Shown here in pieces: positions 1-11,441 of a stretch of DNA of 64,000 bases. Each line of letters starts with the position of its first letter. The stretch's first letter is position 1. Made by a program: the position numbers and the translations under genes. The notes beneath the pieces were generated by a model that worked only from the letters and a program-made list of their open reading frames with translations, was not told where the DNA came from and did no database searches. This stretch comes from Cadophora sp. MPI-SDFR-AT-0126 (taxonomy: Eukaryota > Ascomycota > Leotiomycetes > Helotiales > Ploettnerulaceae): contig JAGMVK010000001.1 of NCBI GenBank assembly GCA_020747065.1, positions 2,108,001 to 2,172,000 of the forward strand, in the 5' to 3' direction.

Positions 1-20
1 GAACGCAACAAGCCGAAAGA

Positions 21-3000
21 ATGGTACAAGCTTCTCCTTCCGGCCTTTTCAAGGGTGTTTACTGATATATATAGGTCCTTTTCAAACGGAAACCCGTTCA
101 ATACATGTCCCCGCCGGTGGTTGAGAGTGATGATACCGAGGTACGGATACTTGATCTGGGAGGCGGCGCAAGAACTGATGTAGGATACAGGTGTGGATGA
201 TCAAGGAGACAAGAGAGATTTTCACAGACTACGAGCAATATCTGGCAAGGTACGTGTCCAGGCTGCAATTAGTATTGCATTTACTGACGTTGCCCCAGAA
301 TCGACTTTTACAAGCAGGTCAGTAAAACAGCATCCGAGACGCGTCGCAGACAGCCTCTAACAATATTCAGCGTCGATTTATATGTCAAATTACTGGTCAC
401 TCTGGGCTGAGTTTTTTCGAGGCGTTGAAGAGCGAGGTAGAGAACTTCCCAAAATTTCGGCGGCCCAGCGCAACTAACGTCCTCCAGCTCGCAGGTGCAC
501 AAGAAGTTGAGGAGGCTTTTCCAGAGGCACTCAAGGACCCAATTCTACGACGTGTTCAATTTCAAACCATCTCTCGAATCGACACTCTTGTCGACCTCAT
601 TTTCGACGAGTTCCGCTCGGATTACTACCCAGGCGAGGCTGTGACTGTGCATGTAGTGACGGGCGAGCGACTTACAGGCATCGTTAGAGATAAGACACGT
701 TTTGGTCCGAAACAACTCCCGGATGGTACTGTCAATCCACCGTTCTCAAGATACTTTGTAAGTCTCGACAATCGCCCGACAGAGGAAGCTGTGGTAGACG
801 ATGCGCATATCACCCGGGACCGTAAGATCTTCACCAAGCAGGTCTTGCGGTCATTTATCAAGAAGACAGTTACTCGAGAAGCATGGACTGGCGCTCCTTG
901 GTTGGTCAAGCCAGAGGTTGCAGCAGTCTACCATATCGACACACGAGTTCCACCTCATCTTCGCTACGAGAGCAAGGCTGCCGAACGGAAACAAAAGCAA
1001 GCCCAACAAAAACATGCTTCAGATTACGAAGGAATGGTTGGGAGCTTCCAAGGAAATGGACCTCGACTTCCACAGTTGAAACCTGCCCCGAAAAGCCACA
1101 AGAGTAAGCAGCAGCAAGGTCAGCAGCTGGCTAAGAGTAAGCAGCAAACGTTCTTGAATTACGCTCCAATTCCAAATCCTCAGAATCCTCCCCCATATTG
1201 TCCTCCTCAACATCCCTACGTATCTCACACATTCCAAGCTGTCGGACCACCACCACATCCAGGTCCACATCAACACCAATTCCACAATCAGGCATTCACG
1301 TTTCAGCAACTTGCGTCATTACCACCTGCTCCTCCACCACCGCCACCGATCAAATATCCAATTGAAGACCTGCAAGTCGTTCTCCGCCACAATCCTCCCG
1401 TCAAACCAGCACTCAAGTACTTCTCTCAAGATACTCCCCTGGATGATGGGTCGACCAAGGGCGAAGGAAATGGTATCTTCATGAAATCAGTTGGACCATT
1501 ACTTGAGACATGGGATACTTTGAATGTCTACTGCGAAGTCTTCAAACTGGATTCCTTTACTTTTGATGATTTCGTCGAGGCCATGCAGTTTACTTCGGAG
1601 GATGTCGATTGCGAGTTGTTTGTAGAGGTTCACTGTGCAGCTTTGAAGATCCTTGTTAGTTCAGAGGCCGATGGTGGAAAGGTTCACGTCCAGCTACCCG
1701 ACATAGATGAAGATAGCGAAGATGAGGAATCTGATGACGAAGCCAGTGCACCTCGGACTCCAACCCCGGAACCAGAACCAAAGCCACGAGGTCGGGCTAC
1801 CAGAAGCAGTCTAGCAAAGGCGGAGGCGGAGGCATTAAAAGCAGAACCAGAACCGGTAAAGGAACCAACACCTGAGCCCAAGTTCACCCACCGAGCAGCT
1901 GAGATGCAGCTGGAGGTTGGATGGATGGATCGTCTGAGGAAGCGTGACTTCAAGAATGGTGGATGGCAATTCATCATGGTCGGCCTCTTGCATCAGCTCT
2001 CGAAGAATCCTCGCCACTTCGAGACTTGCGAGACGCTGCTGAAGGAACTCGCGCCTCTAAACATGGATCCAACACCAGAAACCGCTCGCCTGCAATACGC
2101 TAAACTCGACGTGAACCTTCGAATTCAGGCTCTGCAGATTGTTTGCATGCTTACGGCTGAAACCAAAGCTATCCGAGCATATATGGAAGAATGCGCCGAG
2201 GAGATGACTGGCTATCGCAAGGAGAAAATCAACCACCAGAGAAGGAAGAAGGAATTGTAAGTCGTCACGTGATGTAAACACAGAACCATCTAACGTTGAA
2301 CAGGGTCGAAGAACTTCGTTTGCTGAACGAGGAACGAAAGATTCTACTTCCAGCTAACATGCCGCCTTCGCCAACTCCAGAGAATGCTCAATTAAACGGC
2401 GACGTCGGCATGCAGGATGCTCACCCGGTCGAGGAGGTTCACGACTCGATTGATGATGATGTCGTGGACACGGATGAAGATCCTAAAACTGGCCGCTCTC
2501 TCCGTCGTGGTCTCGACCGGGCTGCTGATAGAAAGCGAAAGCGTGATGCTGAGCAAGAAAAGAAAGAAAAGGCCGAAGCTGAGGCCAAGGTTCCGAAGCA
2601 ATCAAAGCAGTTCACGAAGCTCTTGAAGGATATTCAGAAGAAAGAGGATCTAATCAAGGAACAAGAAGAAGAAATCGCCATCTTAGACAACGATCTTCGA
2701 GAGAATAATTGTCCGAGAACACTCGTTCTTGGCAAGGACAGATTCTGGAACCGTTACTACTGGTTTGAGCGCAACGGTATGCCTTATACGGGTATGCCAG
2801 ACAGCTCTACTGCCGATGCCGGATATGCCAACGGCCGCATCTGGGTTCAAGGACCCGATGATATTGAACGAGAGGGTTTTATTGATATGAAACCAGAATG
2901 GCAGAACGAATACAAGGCGAAGTTCAACATGACGGTCCCAGAGCGAAAGAAGCTTGAGGATGGTTCGAGCACTGTCTTTAATGCTCACCAATGGGGCTAC

Positions 3001-3423
3001 TACGACGAGCCCGAGGAAGTCGATGCATTGATCAAATGGTTGGATGTTCGTGGAAAGAATGAGTTGAAGTTCAGCAAGGAAATCAAGAACTATCGGGATA
3101 GGATCGTCGAGCACATGACCAAGCGCAAGGAGTATCTCAACCCGTCTGAGGAGAAATCTGTTGAAACGGGACCCAAGCGCATGTCAACGCGTAAGAAGGA
3201 TCAGCATGTCGACCACACCGCTCACAGATGCCTAGCCTGGCACAACGGAACGGCAATCAATAAACTGGGTCACCTACACTCAGAGCAGCCTCGCGCTCGA
3301 AAGCCTGCAAAGAAAGCCGCCCCACCTCCACCCGTCGTCGAAGAAGAACGCCAGACAAGAAGCGAAGCCAAAGGCAAGAAGGAAAAGGGTACTGGTCGTC
3401 AAGGCACACGTTACAACTTTTAG
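21..3423 (+). CDS. ITC1: ISWI-complex subunit, ITC1/ACF1-like (WAC-DDT-WHIM protein)
   Basis: Accessory subunit of an ISWI chromatin-remodelling complex, acting in the nucleus on nucleosome spacing. Six exons: 21-23, 75-140, 191-249, 299-317, 371-2256 and 2304-3423, giving 1050 aa in frame. The first coding exon is just the ATG; the next reads VLFKRKPVQYM, the classic start of this family. Order: WAC domain (aa 2 to about 70, with VWMIKETREIFTDYEQYL), a Pro/Gln/His-rich linker, DDT domain (about aa 397-455), an acidic stretch, WHIM1 (about aa 575-650), a coiled coil, and WHIM2 (about aa 815-835, DRFWNRYYWFERNG). The tail is Lys/Arg-rich and has no PHD finger or bromodomain, as in yeast Itc1 and unlike animal ACF1. 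Family assignment is strong. Exact partners are inferred. Confidence 0.93.
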
Positions 3424-4970
3424 ACTGGACATCGAGGATATTTTATTCACTACCATTGGGAGGAGTTTTGTTAGAATATTGAGACTCGATTGGGTTATTC
3501 AGCATGGAGTATGGATGGGTGGAGGTCACGTTGCCATTGTTTGTTAAAAGGAAATGGATGGTAGCGGGGTGCATGGGATTGTAGTGTTGTCTTAATAGCA
3601 CTGTTACTGGTCTGGCTTACATTAGCTGGCTGGACCTCTATGCCAGATGGATGGATGGAACTATTGCATATGCATATCACAGTCAATACTGTTTAGCGTA
3701 GAGCAAGAATAAATCAATGTTTTAAGATATGCCTCTTTCTTCAGTCAATACTTCGAATGATGTGAGGAAACAAGACATTACTCAGAAGAGCAGGAAATCT
3801 TTGATCGTCGGCTAGAGAGAAAGCTTTAATTAAGTACCTGGATACGCAATCTGGGGCTGACCTTTGCACAGATCCCCATTGAAGAGAAAGAGTTGGGGCA
3901 TGGTCATCATTTCCGTGCGCTGAGTTCATGAGCTTTCTCACGCTTCAGCCTGCGGAAATCGAAGCTCTGGGATATATTTCTGAGAACATACTACTCATAT
4001 CGGCGGTATTAGAGTTCCCAACATTGTGCTGGAAGTAACAAGTTGAAGGGCTTATCGTTGCGTTGACAACGGAAGTATCGTTGACAGCAAAGACTAAGCA
4101 TGGAGGCTCACGAACACAGCCCGCATGGAATGAAAAAAAAAAAAAAAAAAAACAGGAGATGTAGGCCAGTCTTCCCTGGTCTTCGATTGCACCGGGGTTT
4201 TGGCTTCCGGAATCTGAAATTTCCAAGAAGCTTACATTTTTATATGCTAAGAACCCCCACTACGCCTATGCTGGACTTTCTCGCACCTTTGCCAAGCTGG
4301 ATACAATCCATGAGGGGCGGCGTTGGCCTCTTTCACCATTCTAAAGAGTGACAGCGCGTACCGGATAGATACATAAAGCTGAGCTCCGTAAGAGGACTCA
4401 CTTCTCTTAATATGAATATTCCAAATCCCCTGTATAATACGGACTATATATTGATGATCGATGGATGTCGACCGTCTGGATATTATAAGAAGTCAGACTA
4501 ACCGGCCTATTCGTTCTGCATAGCAATGCTCGAGGGTCCCGAGACAACAGAGACATTGTGGCCAGGTCAGACTAGTCATTATGGTGTCGCCGAACTCCTA
4601 TGGCAGATCACTGAAAGGAAGCGCAAATTCATAAGTACGAAGGAGCTTTATGGATTGTGGATCACGAAGTATGTACATAGGAGGATTTTGTGATTTGAGA
4701 GATTAAGATGGCAGCAAAACGGGATTTGACAGCACTCACAAAGGATTTTCGACATGAAAAGAGAATGTTTTGATTGAAAATTCACAGACATAATTCTTAA
4801 AACTTTGGAGAGCGGTACGATACTTAGCAAGGTTCAATCATGGCAAAGAGTCCACTTAGCACAGCCTTTGTTGCTGGCATTTTGTTGCTGGCGGCATTTG
4901 GTTGCTGATAGCTTGCCATGGACAACGCCCGTAAACAGCACAAATTTAATAGAAGCCCTACCTACCACCC
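3424..4970. other. Intergenic region between two converging genes
   Basis: About 1.5 kb lies between the stop of the ITC1-like gene and the stop of the oxidase gene on the other strand. Only short ORFs without recognisable domains occur. It holds a run of 20 A residues (4133-4152). No RNA gene was recognised. Confidence 0.6.
3708..3713 (+). terminator. Possible polyadenylation signal after the ITC1-like gene
   Basis: An exact AATAAA hexamer lies about 285 nt after the stop codon of the ITC1-like gene, in AT-rich DNA. Fungal poly(A) signals are loose, so this is only a candidate 3' end mark. Confidence 0.3.
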
Positions 4971-6242
4971 TCAAAACAATCCTTCAACCAGTTCAACAAC
5001 CCACTCCGCACACCCAACACTAGCCTGAAACCCCCCACTCCCAAGCCCATAACTATGCACCACCCAAACACCCCCAATCTTGTCCCCCTCAACCTCCACC
5101 CTCGGCCCTCCCTTCCTACCAGGCCTAAACCCAACCTGTTGTCTCACAACCTCAAACCCTCCATCGTCGCCAGTTCTCAACTCCTCCGCCAACCCATCCC
5201 CCCTCACCCTCTCCATAATTCTCTCTCCCATCTCCCCATCAACCTCCTCCTCCCACCTCCCCACCTGTTTACACCCGCCCAAAACTGTCATCCCACCCGG
5301 GCGAGGAATAACATACAACATCTCATCGTCTGGGACCGAGGGGATAGATACATAAGTATATGCATCTTTGGCTGTCCCTTTCACTACCACGGTCTGTCCA
5401 CGGATGGGGAAGAGTTTAGCTGCTTCGAGAGGAGGGAGGAAATGTCGGGATGAGAGGCCGCCGCAGTTGATTATTGCGAAGACATTATCATCATCATCTT
5501 CTCCTCTACCGTCTTCTTCCGTAGCCAGTTTCCGCATACTCTTAATAACACCCACCAGCCCCTCCCCTGTCGCAATCTTCCCTTTCAGAACCCTCCCTCC
5601 GAGTCCCCTCACCCTCCTGAGTAAGTACTGTAGATACACCACCGGGTCAAACGTCACCGTCCTAAAACTCGTACCGAATACCGCATCTCTAGGTACAGGT
5701 CTCCCCTCTCTGCGCTCAGCTTCCAGATCAAGGATGCGGAAATCCTGGGCGAGAGTGGAGAACCATATCCCCGAGCCAGAGGGGTGCGTTCGTGCACAGT
5801 GAGAACCCCAGAAATAGCGGAGGGTGGTCAGATGAAGTCCGATATTATCGTTCTCACTATGGTCATCTGTTTCAATTTCCACGTTCTTATCTGGCTCTTT
5901 ATTGACTTCCACCTTCTCCTGCTGCGAAGTCGAAGTTGAAGACCGAGAAAGTAATTCCATCCACGCCTCATAAGTCCTCCCATCCCACCTCCTAACATCC
6001 ACATCCTCATCCCCCGTCGAAGCATGAGAGTGCCAATCGCCGCCCGCCCACGGCGACGTGTATTCTGGTGAGAGATCACCAGGGAGGCGCGCTGCGATGA
6101 GGGTTATCTGGAAGTGGGATGTTGATCGGGTGGTGAGGAGGGAGAGAGCGGTGCTGAGGCCTGTGATGCCGGCGCCGAGGATGAGGATTTGTTTTTGTGG
6201 TTGAGGATGTTTGGGTTTGGTGGTGGTGGTGGTGGTGGACAT
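4971..6242 (-). CDS. D-amino-acid-oxidase-like FAD enzyme (DAO family)
   Basis: Likely oxidises D-amino acids to 2-oxo acids with release of ammonia and hydrogen peroxide. The single exon encodes 423 aa. A Thr-rich start (six Thr from a GGT-type repeat on the + strand) precedes the dinucleotide-binding motif GAGITGLS (Gly 23, 25, 28). The DAAO motif SPWAGGDWHSHA follows near aa 63-74, then NCGGLSSRHF, the substrate-side stretch YVIPRPGGMTVLGG, and the C-terminal FAD-contact motif HSYGLGSGGFQASVGCAEWV. It is longer than the usual 340-370 aa because of the N-terminal extension and an acidic Ser/Glu-rich insert around aa 100-130. It ends in EGLF, so the C-terminal peroxisomal signal (SKL type) of many fungal DAAOs is not visible. 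A D-aspartate oxidase is possible instead. Confidence 0.85.
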   Translation of the reverse strand: MSTTTTTTKPKHPQPQKQILILGAGITGLSTALSLLTTRSTSHFQITLIAARLPGDLSPEYTSPWAGGDWHSHASTGDEDVDVRRWDGRTYEAWMELLSRSSTSTSQQEKVEVNKEPDKNVEIETDDHSENDNIGLHLTTLRYFWGSHCARTHPSGSGIWFSTLAQDFRILDLEAERREGRPVPRDAVFGTSFRTVTFDPVVYLQYLLRRVRGLGGRVLKGKIATGEGLVGVIKSMRKLATEEDGRGEDDDDNVFAIINCGGLSSRHFLPPLEAAKLFPIRGQTVVVKGTAKDAYTYVSIPSVPDDEMLYVIPRPGGMTVLGGCKQVGRWEEEVDGEMGERIMERVRGDGLAEELRTGDDGGFEVVRQQVGFRPGRKGGPRVEVEGDKIGGVWVVHSYGLGSGGFQASVGCAEWVVELVEGLF

Positions 6243-6738
6243 GATGGGATTGTGAGTGTGTAGGTGAGATGATGAATGTTGCGAGGGAGTTTGAGATGTG
6301 ATGGAACGGTTGATAGGTAAGGCTAGCGAGAATAGATATTGATTCTCGAAGAATAAAAAAGGAAGTAAAGGATCTTGCCCGGTATCTGAATGTAATGACT
6401 TGCTTTTATCTGGCGCTTGCCGAATGATTCTTCAGAGAGGATCAAGATGAGAGGGATAAAAGGGAAATATATATGTACAATCGGGGAAGTGTAACTTGAA
6501 ATACGGTGAGATATTAGTCCGTCGACAATCTCCTTTCAACTCACCTGAACGCTGCAATTCTCTCCCTTCACTGAGCGAAACTCGCAAAGATCCGCGATAT
6601 CGGCCCGCACCCTACAGCTAATGAAGTTGTTACATTCTACAGATCATACAAATCCGGCGCTACCTATGCTATGCTACAGTACAACTCTCCACGTATGCAC
6701 TCCTTCCCATTTTGTACATTAATCCCAAAACATCTCAT
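6243..6738. other. Intergenic: 5' side of oxidase gene and 3' side of mL46 gene
   Basis: About 500 bp holding the presumed promoter of the oxidase gene (read on -) and the 3' end region of the mL46 gene. No ORF or RNA gene was recognised. Confidence 0.5.
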
Positions 6739-8000
6739 CTATCTATCCGCCAGCATATTCTGCACATAGCTCCAATATCTAGTCGAGACGTGCTTCTTCA
6801 CCTCCTCTTTCGTCAACCATTTGAAATCCGTCAAGCCGAATGCATTGGCCGCTAGATCAGCCTGTCCAGCCATGATACGGCCTTTCATGAAAAAGGTCTT
6901 TGAGCCAGGGTGTTGGAGCTGCGATGTTGAGGCTTCGGGCTCTGTTTTGGTATATGTTGGGGGCACGACATGATGTCCGATGGGGACGTGACCGATGATC
7001 CAGGTATTCATGTTGACGCCTGCTGATTGGACGAGGATGCGTTCTGCTGCCTGTAATACCCTTAGAAAAATGTAGAGGAAAGAGGAAATGGAACATACCT
7101 GATGCAGATTCTCCCTGCCCTCCAGTCCACCCTGTGGGAATCTCCAAGATCCCTTCTCAGGCTTGACAAGCAAGTACAACGTCCTCGTCAATTGCCTATC
7201 CAACCTCCTAACATCCCCCTTCCTATCACTCTCCGTCACTCTACTGAGCGGCTTCTCAATCTTCCCCTCCCCAGCACCCAGCTCCCCCTCCTTAACCTCC
7301 ACCGCTGCTCCATCTTTCCCTTCCACAGCTCGCACCCTCGCATCCTTCACCAAAGTCTCAATAATATACTTCGGCTCGGCAATACCCATCTTGCCAAACG
7401 TCTTTGTTGCATCACCAGCCGCGTCCGTCTCCCCAGACAACAACTCATCATTCCAAGCCTCCTCGCCAAACGCTCTATACCCTCCCAGCTCCCTCGCCGC
7501 AGCCCAATTCCTCTCCTTCTCCTTGATCTTGCGATCTGTATCCGCAGGCGTATCTTTCTTAAAGTAGAAGTACCTCGCGTACGGCATAGCCAGACGCTCA
7601 TTCAGCCGTTTCTGGTAGAAGTAAAAAGCCTTCTCGAACGACGATTGCGGCGCTGTGAGGAGTGGCGCTCGTGAGAGCAATATCCCGGCTTTGGGGATGT
7701 ATTCGGGCGTTGTGGAAGATATGGGTTGCAGGTTGGAGAGGTGTGGGAGGGAGGAGTTGGGTGCCGAGTCGTTGGTTTTGAGAGCTGTTGCTGCGACCGC
7801 GTAGGGTCTTTGAGGGATGGGTATGCATGCTGGAGATGTTCGCGCGCGGATGTGCGAGATACAGTCGGAGCAGATGAGGGGATGAGAACGTCGCGATGAT
7901 CCTGGTGTTTGTCAGTTCCGTATTTCTTGTGGATCCTGCCGGGCTTGAACTCACGAAGAATTGAAGCAGCAGCTCTGCTTCCTCTACTGCTTGCCGTCAT
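6739..8000 (-). CDS. MRPL17: Mitochondrial large-subunit ribosomal protein mL46 (MRPL17)
   Basis: Structural protein of the mitochondrial large ribosomal subunit with a Nudix-like fold. Exons on the minus strand: 8000-7955, 7901-7099 and 7050-6739 (introns of 53 and 48 nt), giving 386 aa. The N-terminus (MTASSRGSRAAASILRSSRRS) is rich in Arg, Ser and Ala, as expected for a mitochondrial presequence. The family core is clear: SSFEKAFYFYQKRLNERLAMPY, then TRTLYLLVKPEKGSWRFPQG (Nudix-like strand), AAERILVQSAGVNMNTWIIG, and the C-terminal FKWLTKEEVKKHVSTRYWSYV. The catalytic Nudix box is not conserved, as is usual for mL46. Joining the exons restores a smooth core that is broken in the unspliced frame. 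Confidence 0.93.
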
Positions 8001-9289
8001 CTTGAATGTGTATTGAATCGAAAAAGAGTGTCACCCCCCTTTCCCGTGTTGTCAATCTTCTTCAATTCAAATATAACACTCGTCTCCTAAACTCAGGGCA
8101 TCAACCCATGAAGCTCCAAAATTTCCAGATCTGCTTACATAATATTGTTTCCAACCACACCAATCCCAAGACAGCCTAGTCTGCTCTTCACACATAAGAA
8201 AAATCTCACGAACTTGAGAACTCTCCTTCTTTCAATATCAAGGCATCCATTCTTATCACCAGAACCCGCTTCATCTCAGAACGTTTTGGCCATTTACGGG
8301 TGCCTAGAGAAATACACAGGCTTTTTTCGCTAACGGAACCTTCTAATCACTGTTTTCGCAGTGGTTAAACCCAATCCTAGTAAGATTGTGTCCCAAGGGA
8401 ATCGTTAGATAGCTTCTGTTGACAGTCCTTTGTCTTGATTTGGCTGTAAGAGAATCGCAGGCGAGGGGGAAATAGGTATAGAGGGGGTAGGGGAGGAAGG
8501 GACAGATAGCTTGTAGATGTGCTCGGTGGTGTGTTGAGATGCTTCAAGGTGTGGCTCGAAACCTTCGTGAGATTTTCACCGCAAGCCAGTCGTCCAGCCT
8601 GCCAGATCTATCTTGACTGCTCCCTACTCTGAAGCAGGTACCAAACATTTGCACTGACGTCTCGTCCTCCTCGAGTGCTAAACGGCAGGTCACCAGCTGC
8701 CGCCTCTTACGCCATGACCGAACCAGGTTTTGAGATGAAGAGAACCGTTGCCTACAAATATGATGTCTTCCATTCGCGACATGCTCGTGCTTTAGGATCT
8801 TCCCTACAGTTCAAGTCCAGTGGCCTCAGTAGCAGCAATATGTTGGAGGTCTTGAAAAATCATCGTGTGCCGAATACCGTATCACTATCTGGGTCTCGGT
8901 TTCCCATCAGACCACTTTCTCTCGCAGCCACTCGAGATTGAGCACAAGGCGTACAGTAAAGCAGAGTAGCACACAGAATTCGACGCAAGATATGACGTTG
9001 ATGGGTAGCAGAATTTTAGAGCAAATAGTAATTGAATCCATTCATCTATGCACAGTAAAAAGCATTCCATGCAAATATCTCGCAGAGAATGCATCTGTCA
9101 CCACAAAACGCCCTGGAAATGCTAAATCATATCCAGTCGCTTGATAACAAATATCTCTCAATCCCCTAAATACGCCAGTCAAACATTCCCTCCCAATGCC
9201 TTTACCGGGTATCTCTCGGTTGCGCCTTGATGAAGTTCCCCAAAAGCAATCCCAATTCGCCATGTTAGTCGTAATGTACGTGTCGTCTT
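8001..9289. other. Intergenic region, no gene recognised
   Basis: About 1.3 kb upstream of the mL46 gene and downstream of the RING-PHD gene, both on the minus strand. The ORFs here are under 90 codons and show no domain. It probably holds the mL46 promoter and the 3' UTR of the next gene. Confidence 0.5.
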
Positions 9290-11441
9290 TCAAGTCGTCA
9301 ATGATTTCACAGCATTTGCTACCTCTGTCGTAGCGATCTTTCCTAGCTCATGGCCGGTGTCGTCATTGATTCGTTGTTCGGCGGCGATCTCATACAGCTT
9401 TCTTGATATATCGCGATTAATGTCGGCGTATTGTTCTTTGGTCAGTGAAGCGGCTTTCCAATGCGGTGCAAGTGCAGACTTCACGATCTTGTTGATGCTT
9501 TCTTTGGCCTCGATGGACATAGCGGCTCGAACAGGTGAGGAATCCTCAGAGCGAGGTAGTTTTACAGTTCTTTGTCTTGGTCGTGGTTGGCGGATTTCGG
9601 TTGTTGGTGAAGAGCATTGATGATCATTTTCGGTTTTATTGTCCGGCGGCGATCGGTTTGGAGAATAATTGGCGGGAGGAAATATTGGTTCGATATGAGA
9701 AGTTAGTCGAAGTGGCGACCTTGACCGATCAGTAACATGTGGAGGTGGAGTGGTAGACATCGGTCGAGGGGTGTGGTATGGTGAGGATGAAGTGGGCGAA
9801 GCAGCCGGAGAAGAGTAATCAACGGGGCTGGTGACTCTGTTGGGGGCCGAGATAGTGGTTGAGGAATACGTAGAGCGCTCATCATCTGAGGCATGATGCA
9901 TTTCCACCTCTTTCAAAAGCGACGAGAGAAATGACGGCTGTCCATTCGCGTCGTTCATATTCCTTGTACTTGGCGATCCTGAGCGGTTGCTGATAGGACG
10001 ACTCGAGCTCGCAGCCGAAGGCGAAGCTGCTGACTCTGGTCTGTCCAGAACTCTCCGAGTACGTGGGCGTTTGAGCTTGCGCTCTGGCTCTGCTGGTACT
10101 GATGGGCCCTCGGAGGGTGAAGCTGTAACAGATCTCGACTTTCTTTTGCGTCGGTTGGGGCCGGCCGTATCGATTTCCTTGGCTTTCTCAAATGCTGACC
10201 ATGCTCTTGTTTCCTCTATTGATTCAACGGGAGTTTCTGGGCGAATACTTGACGGGACAGCAGCACGAAAGGCATCTCTGGCTCCTTGTCGGGTCGCGAT
10301 ATTAATCCGCCGTTGCCACTGATTGAATGCCCTTCTCTCATTGTCGGTCCTATGTTGTGCTGCTCGGTAGCTAGACAGATTTTGGTCGTCGTCGGAGAAA
10401 TCCAGATCCAATCCTGTCACATCGTGGATTCTCCTACTCAACGTACTCCAAGCACCTTGCCAGTGATCTGCTCTCGTTCGGTGGCGGGCCCTGCGAACTG
10501 TGGCCGTTGTTCTAGGTCCCAATCTTCCTGTGAGGGGTATCCCAGATGGTGACGCAGCTCTCTCGTAGGCGCCTTCATGTTCACATTCCATGCAGAACCA
10601 GTGACCATTCGGGACGCGATCGAGACCAGTACAGTGTGTATGGTAGGGAGCATCGCATGCATCGCAGAGCAAAAGGACCTGTAATTATCGAGTCAGTAAT
10701 TGTTCAGGGATGGAAGTTGCGCAAAGAGGATGTTGCCAAGTATTATTAAACGCCAACCCTCCGCACAGCGACAGTGATATTGCAGAAAATAATCCATACC
10801 TCTTCTTGGTCTGCCTCTCCGCAAACTGGGCAAGGGCGTGCTGGTTCTTCCTCCTCTTCGTCTTCAATCCAAGCACTGGGATCAAACTCGGCAACTTGTT
10901 TCTTATCCTCGACCTCGTATTCCGATATGACAGTACCTGGTGAAAATAGTTAGCATTTGAAATGGTTGTAGCTGAAAGTGACAATGCCCCTCCTTTAGCT
11001 GACGACCAGCTGCAGCGAGCGACTCAGCCCTGACAAGTAAGCCCTTCAATACAGAAGGACAATTCTGACTCGGAGAGGCCACTTGCTAAAGGAAAAATAA
11101 TTCGCAGATTGTGCGATTGCGCTGGGAAATTGTTTGGGTCCAAGGGGTAACATACCTCCAACCTTAGCTAAGACCTCGACCAGATTGAACGCTTGGCGGC
11201 AAATAGGGCAACTATTTGCCTGCTGGGACCATTCCCTTAGACATTCGTCGTGCAGAATGTGACCGCAGGGTTTAATCAGAGCGACTGCCAAATTTTTGGT
11301 GGTTGTGCTGGGATGTGGTTGTGGTAGGTCCAAATCAGAGTCCTGTGCCGCCACTTCACCCGCGGCATGAAGATCATCATGAACGGCTGGATCAGGAACG
11401 GCGTCCAAGTCCTCAAGACAGACAATGCAGGAGTCAGCCAT
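9290..11441 (-). CDS. RING-PHD finger protein, PHRF1-like
   Basis: Probably a nuclear chromatin reader and ubiquitin ligase. Three exons (11441-11156, 10936-10800, 10678-9290) give 603 aa. A RING-H2 finger comes first: Cys5, Cys8, Cys59, His61, His64, Cys67, Cys78, Cys81, with an unusually long first loop that is acidic. A PHD finger follows with the full C4HC3 set: Cys131, 134, 146, 149, His154, Cys157, 170, 173. The PHD is split by the second intron (121 nt), so neither exon shows it alone. The rest is Ser/Pro/Arg-rich and disordered, ending in a short helical segment (IEAKESINKIVKSALAPHWK...). RING then PHD is the order in animal PHRF1. Histone target and ligase substrates cannot be read from sequence. 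Confidence 0.88.

Noticed and set aside
4133..4152. Run of 20 A as the tail of a retroposed copy
   Set aside because: No adjacent coding or non-coding gene copy and no flanking duplication was seen. A simple homopolymer is enough.
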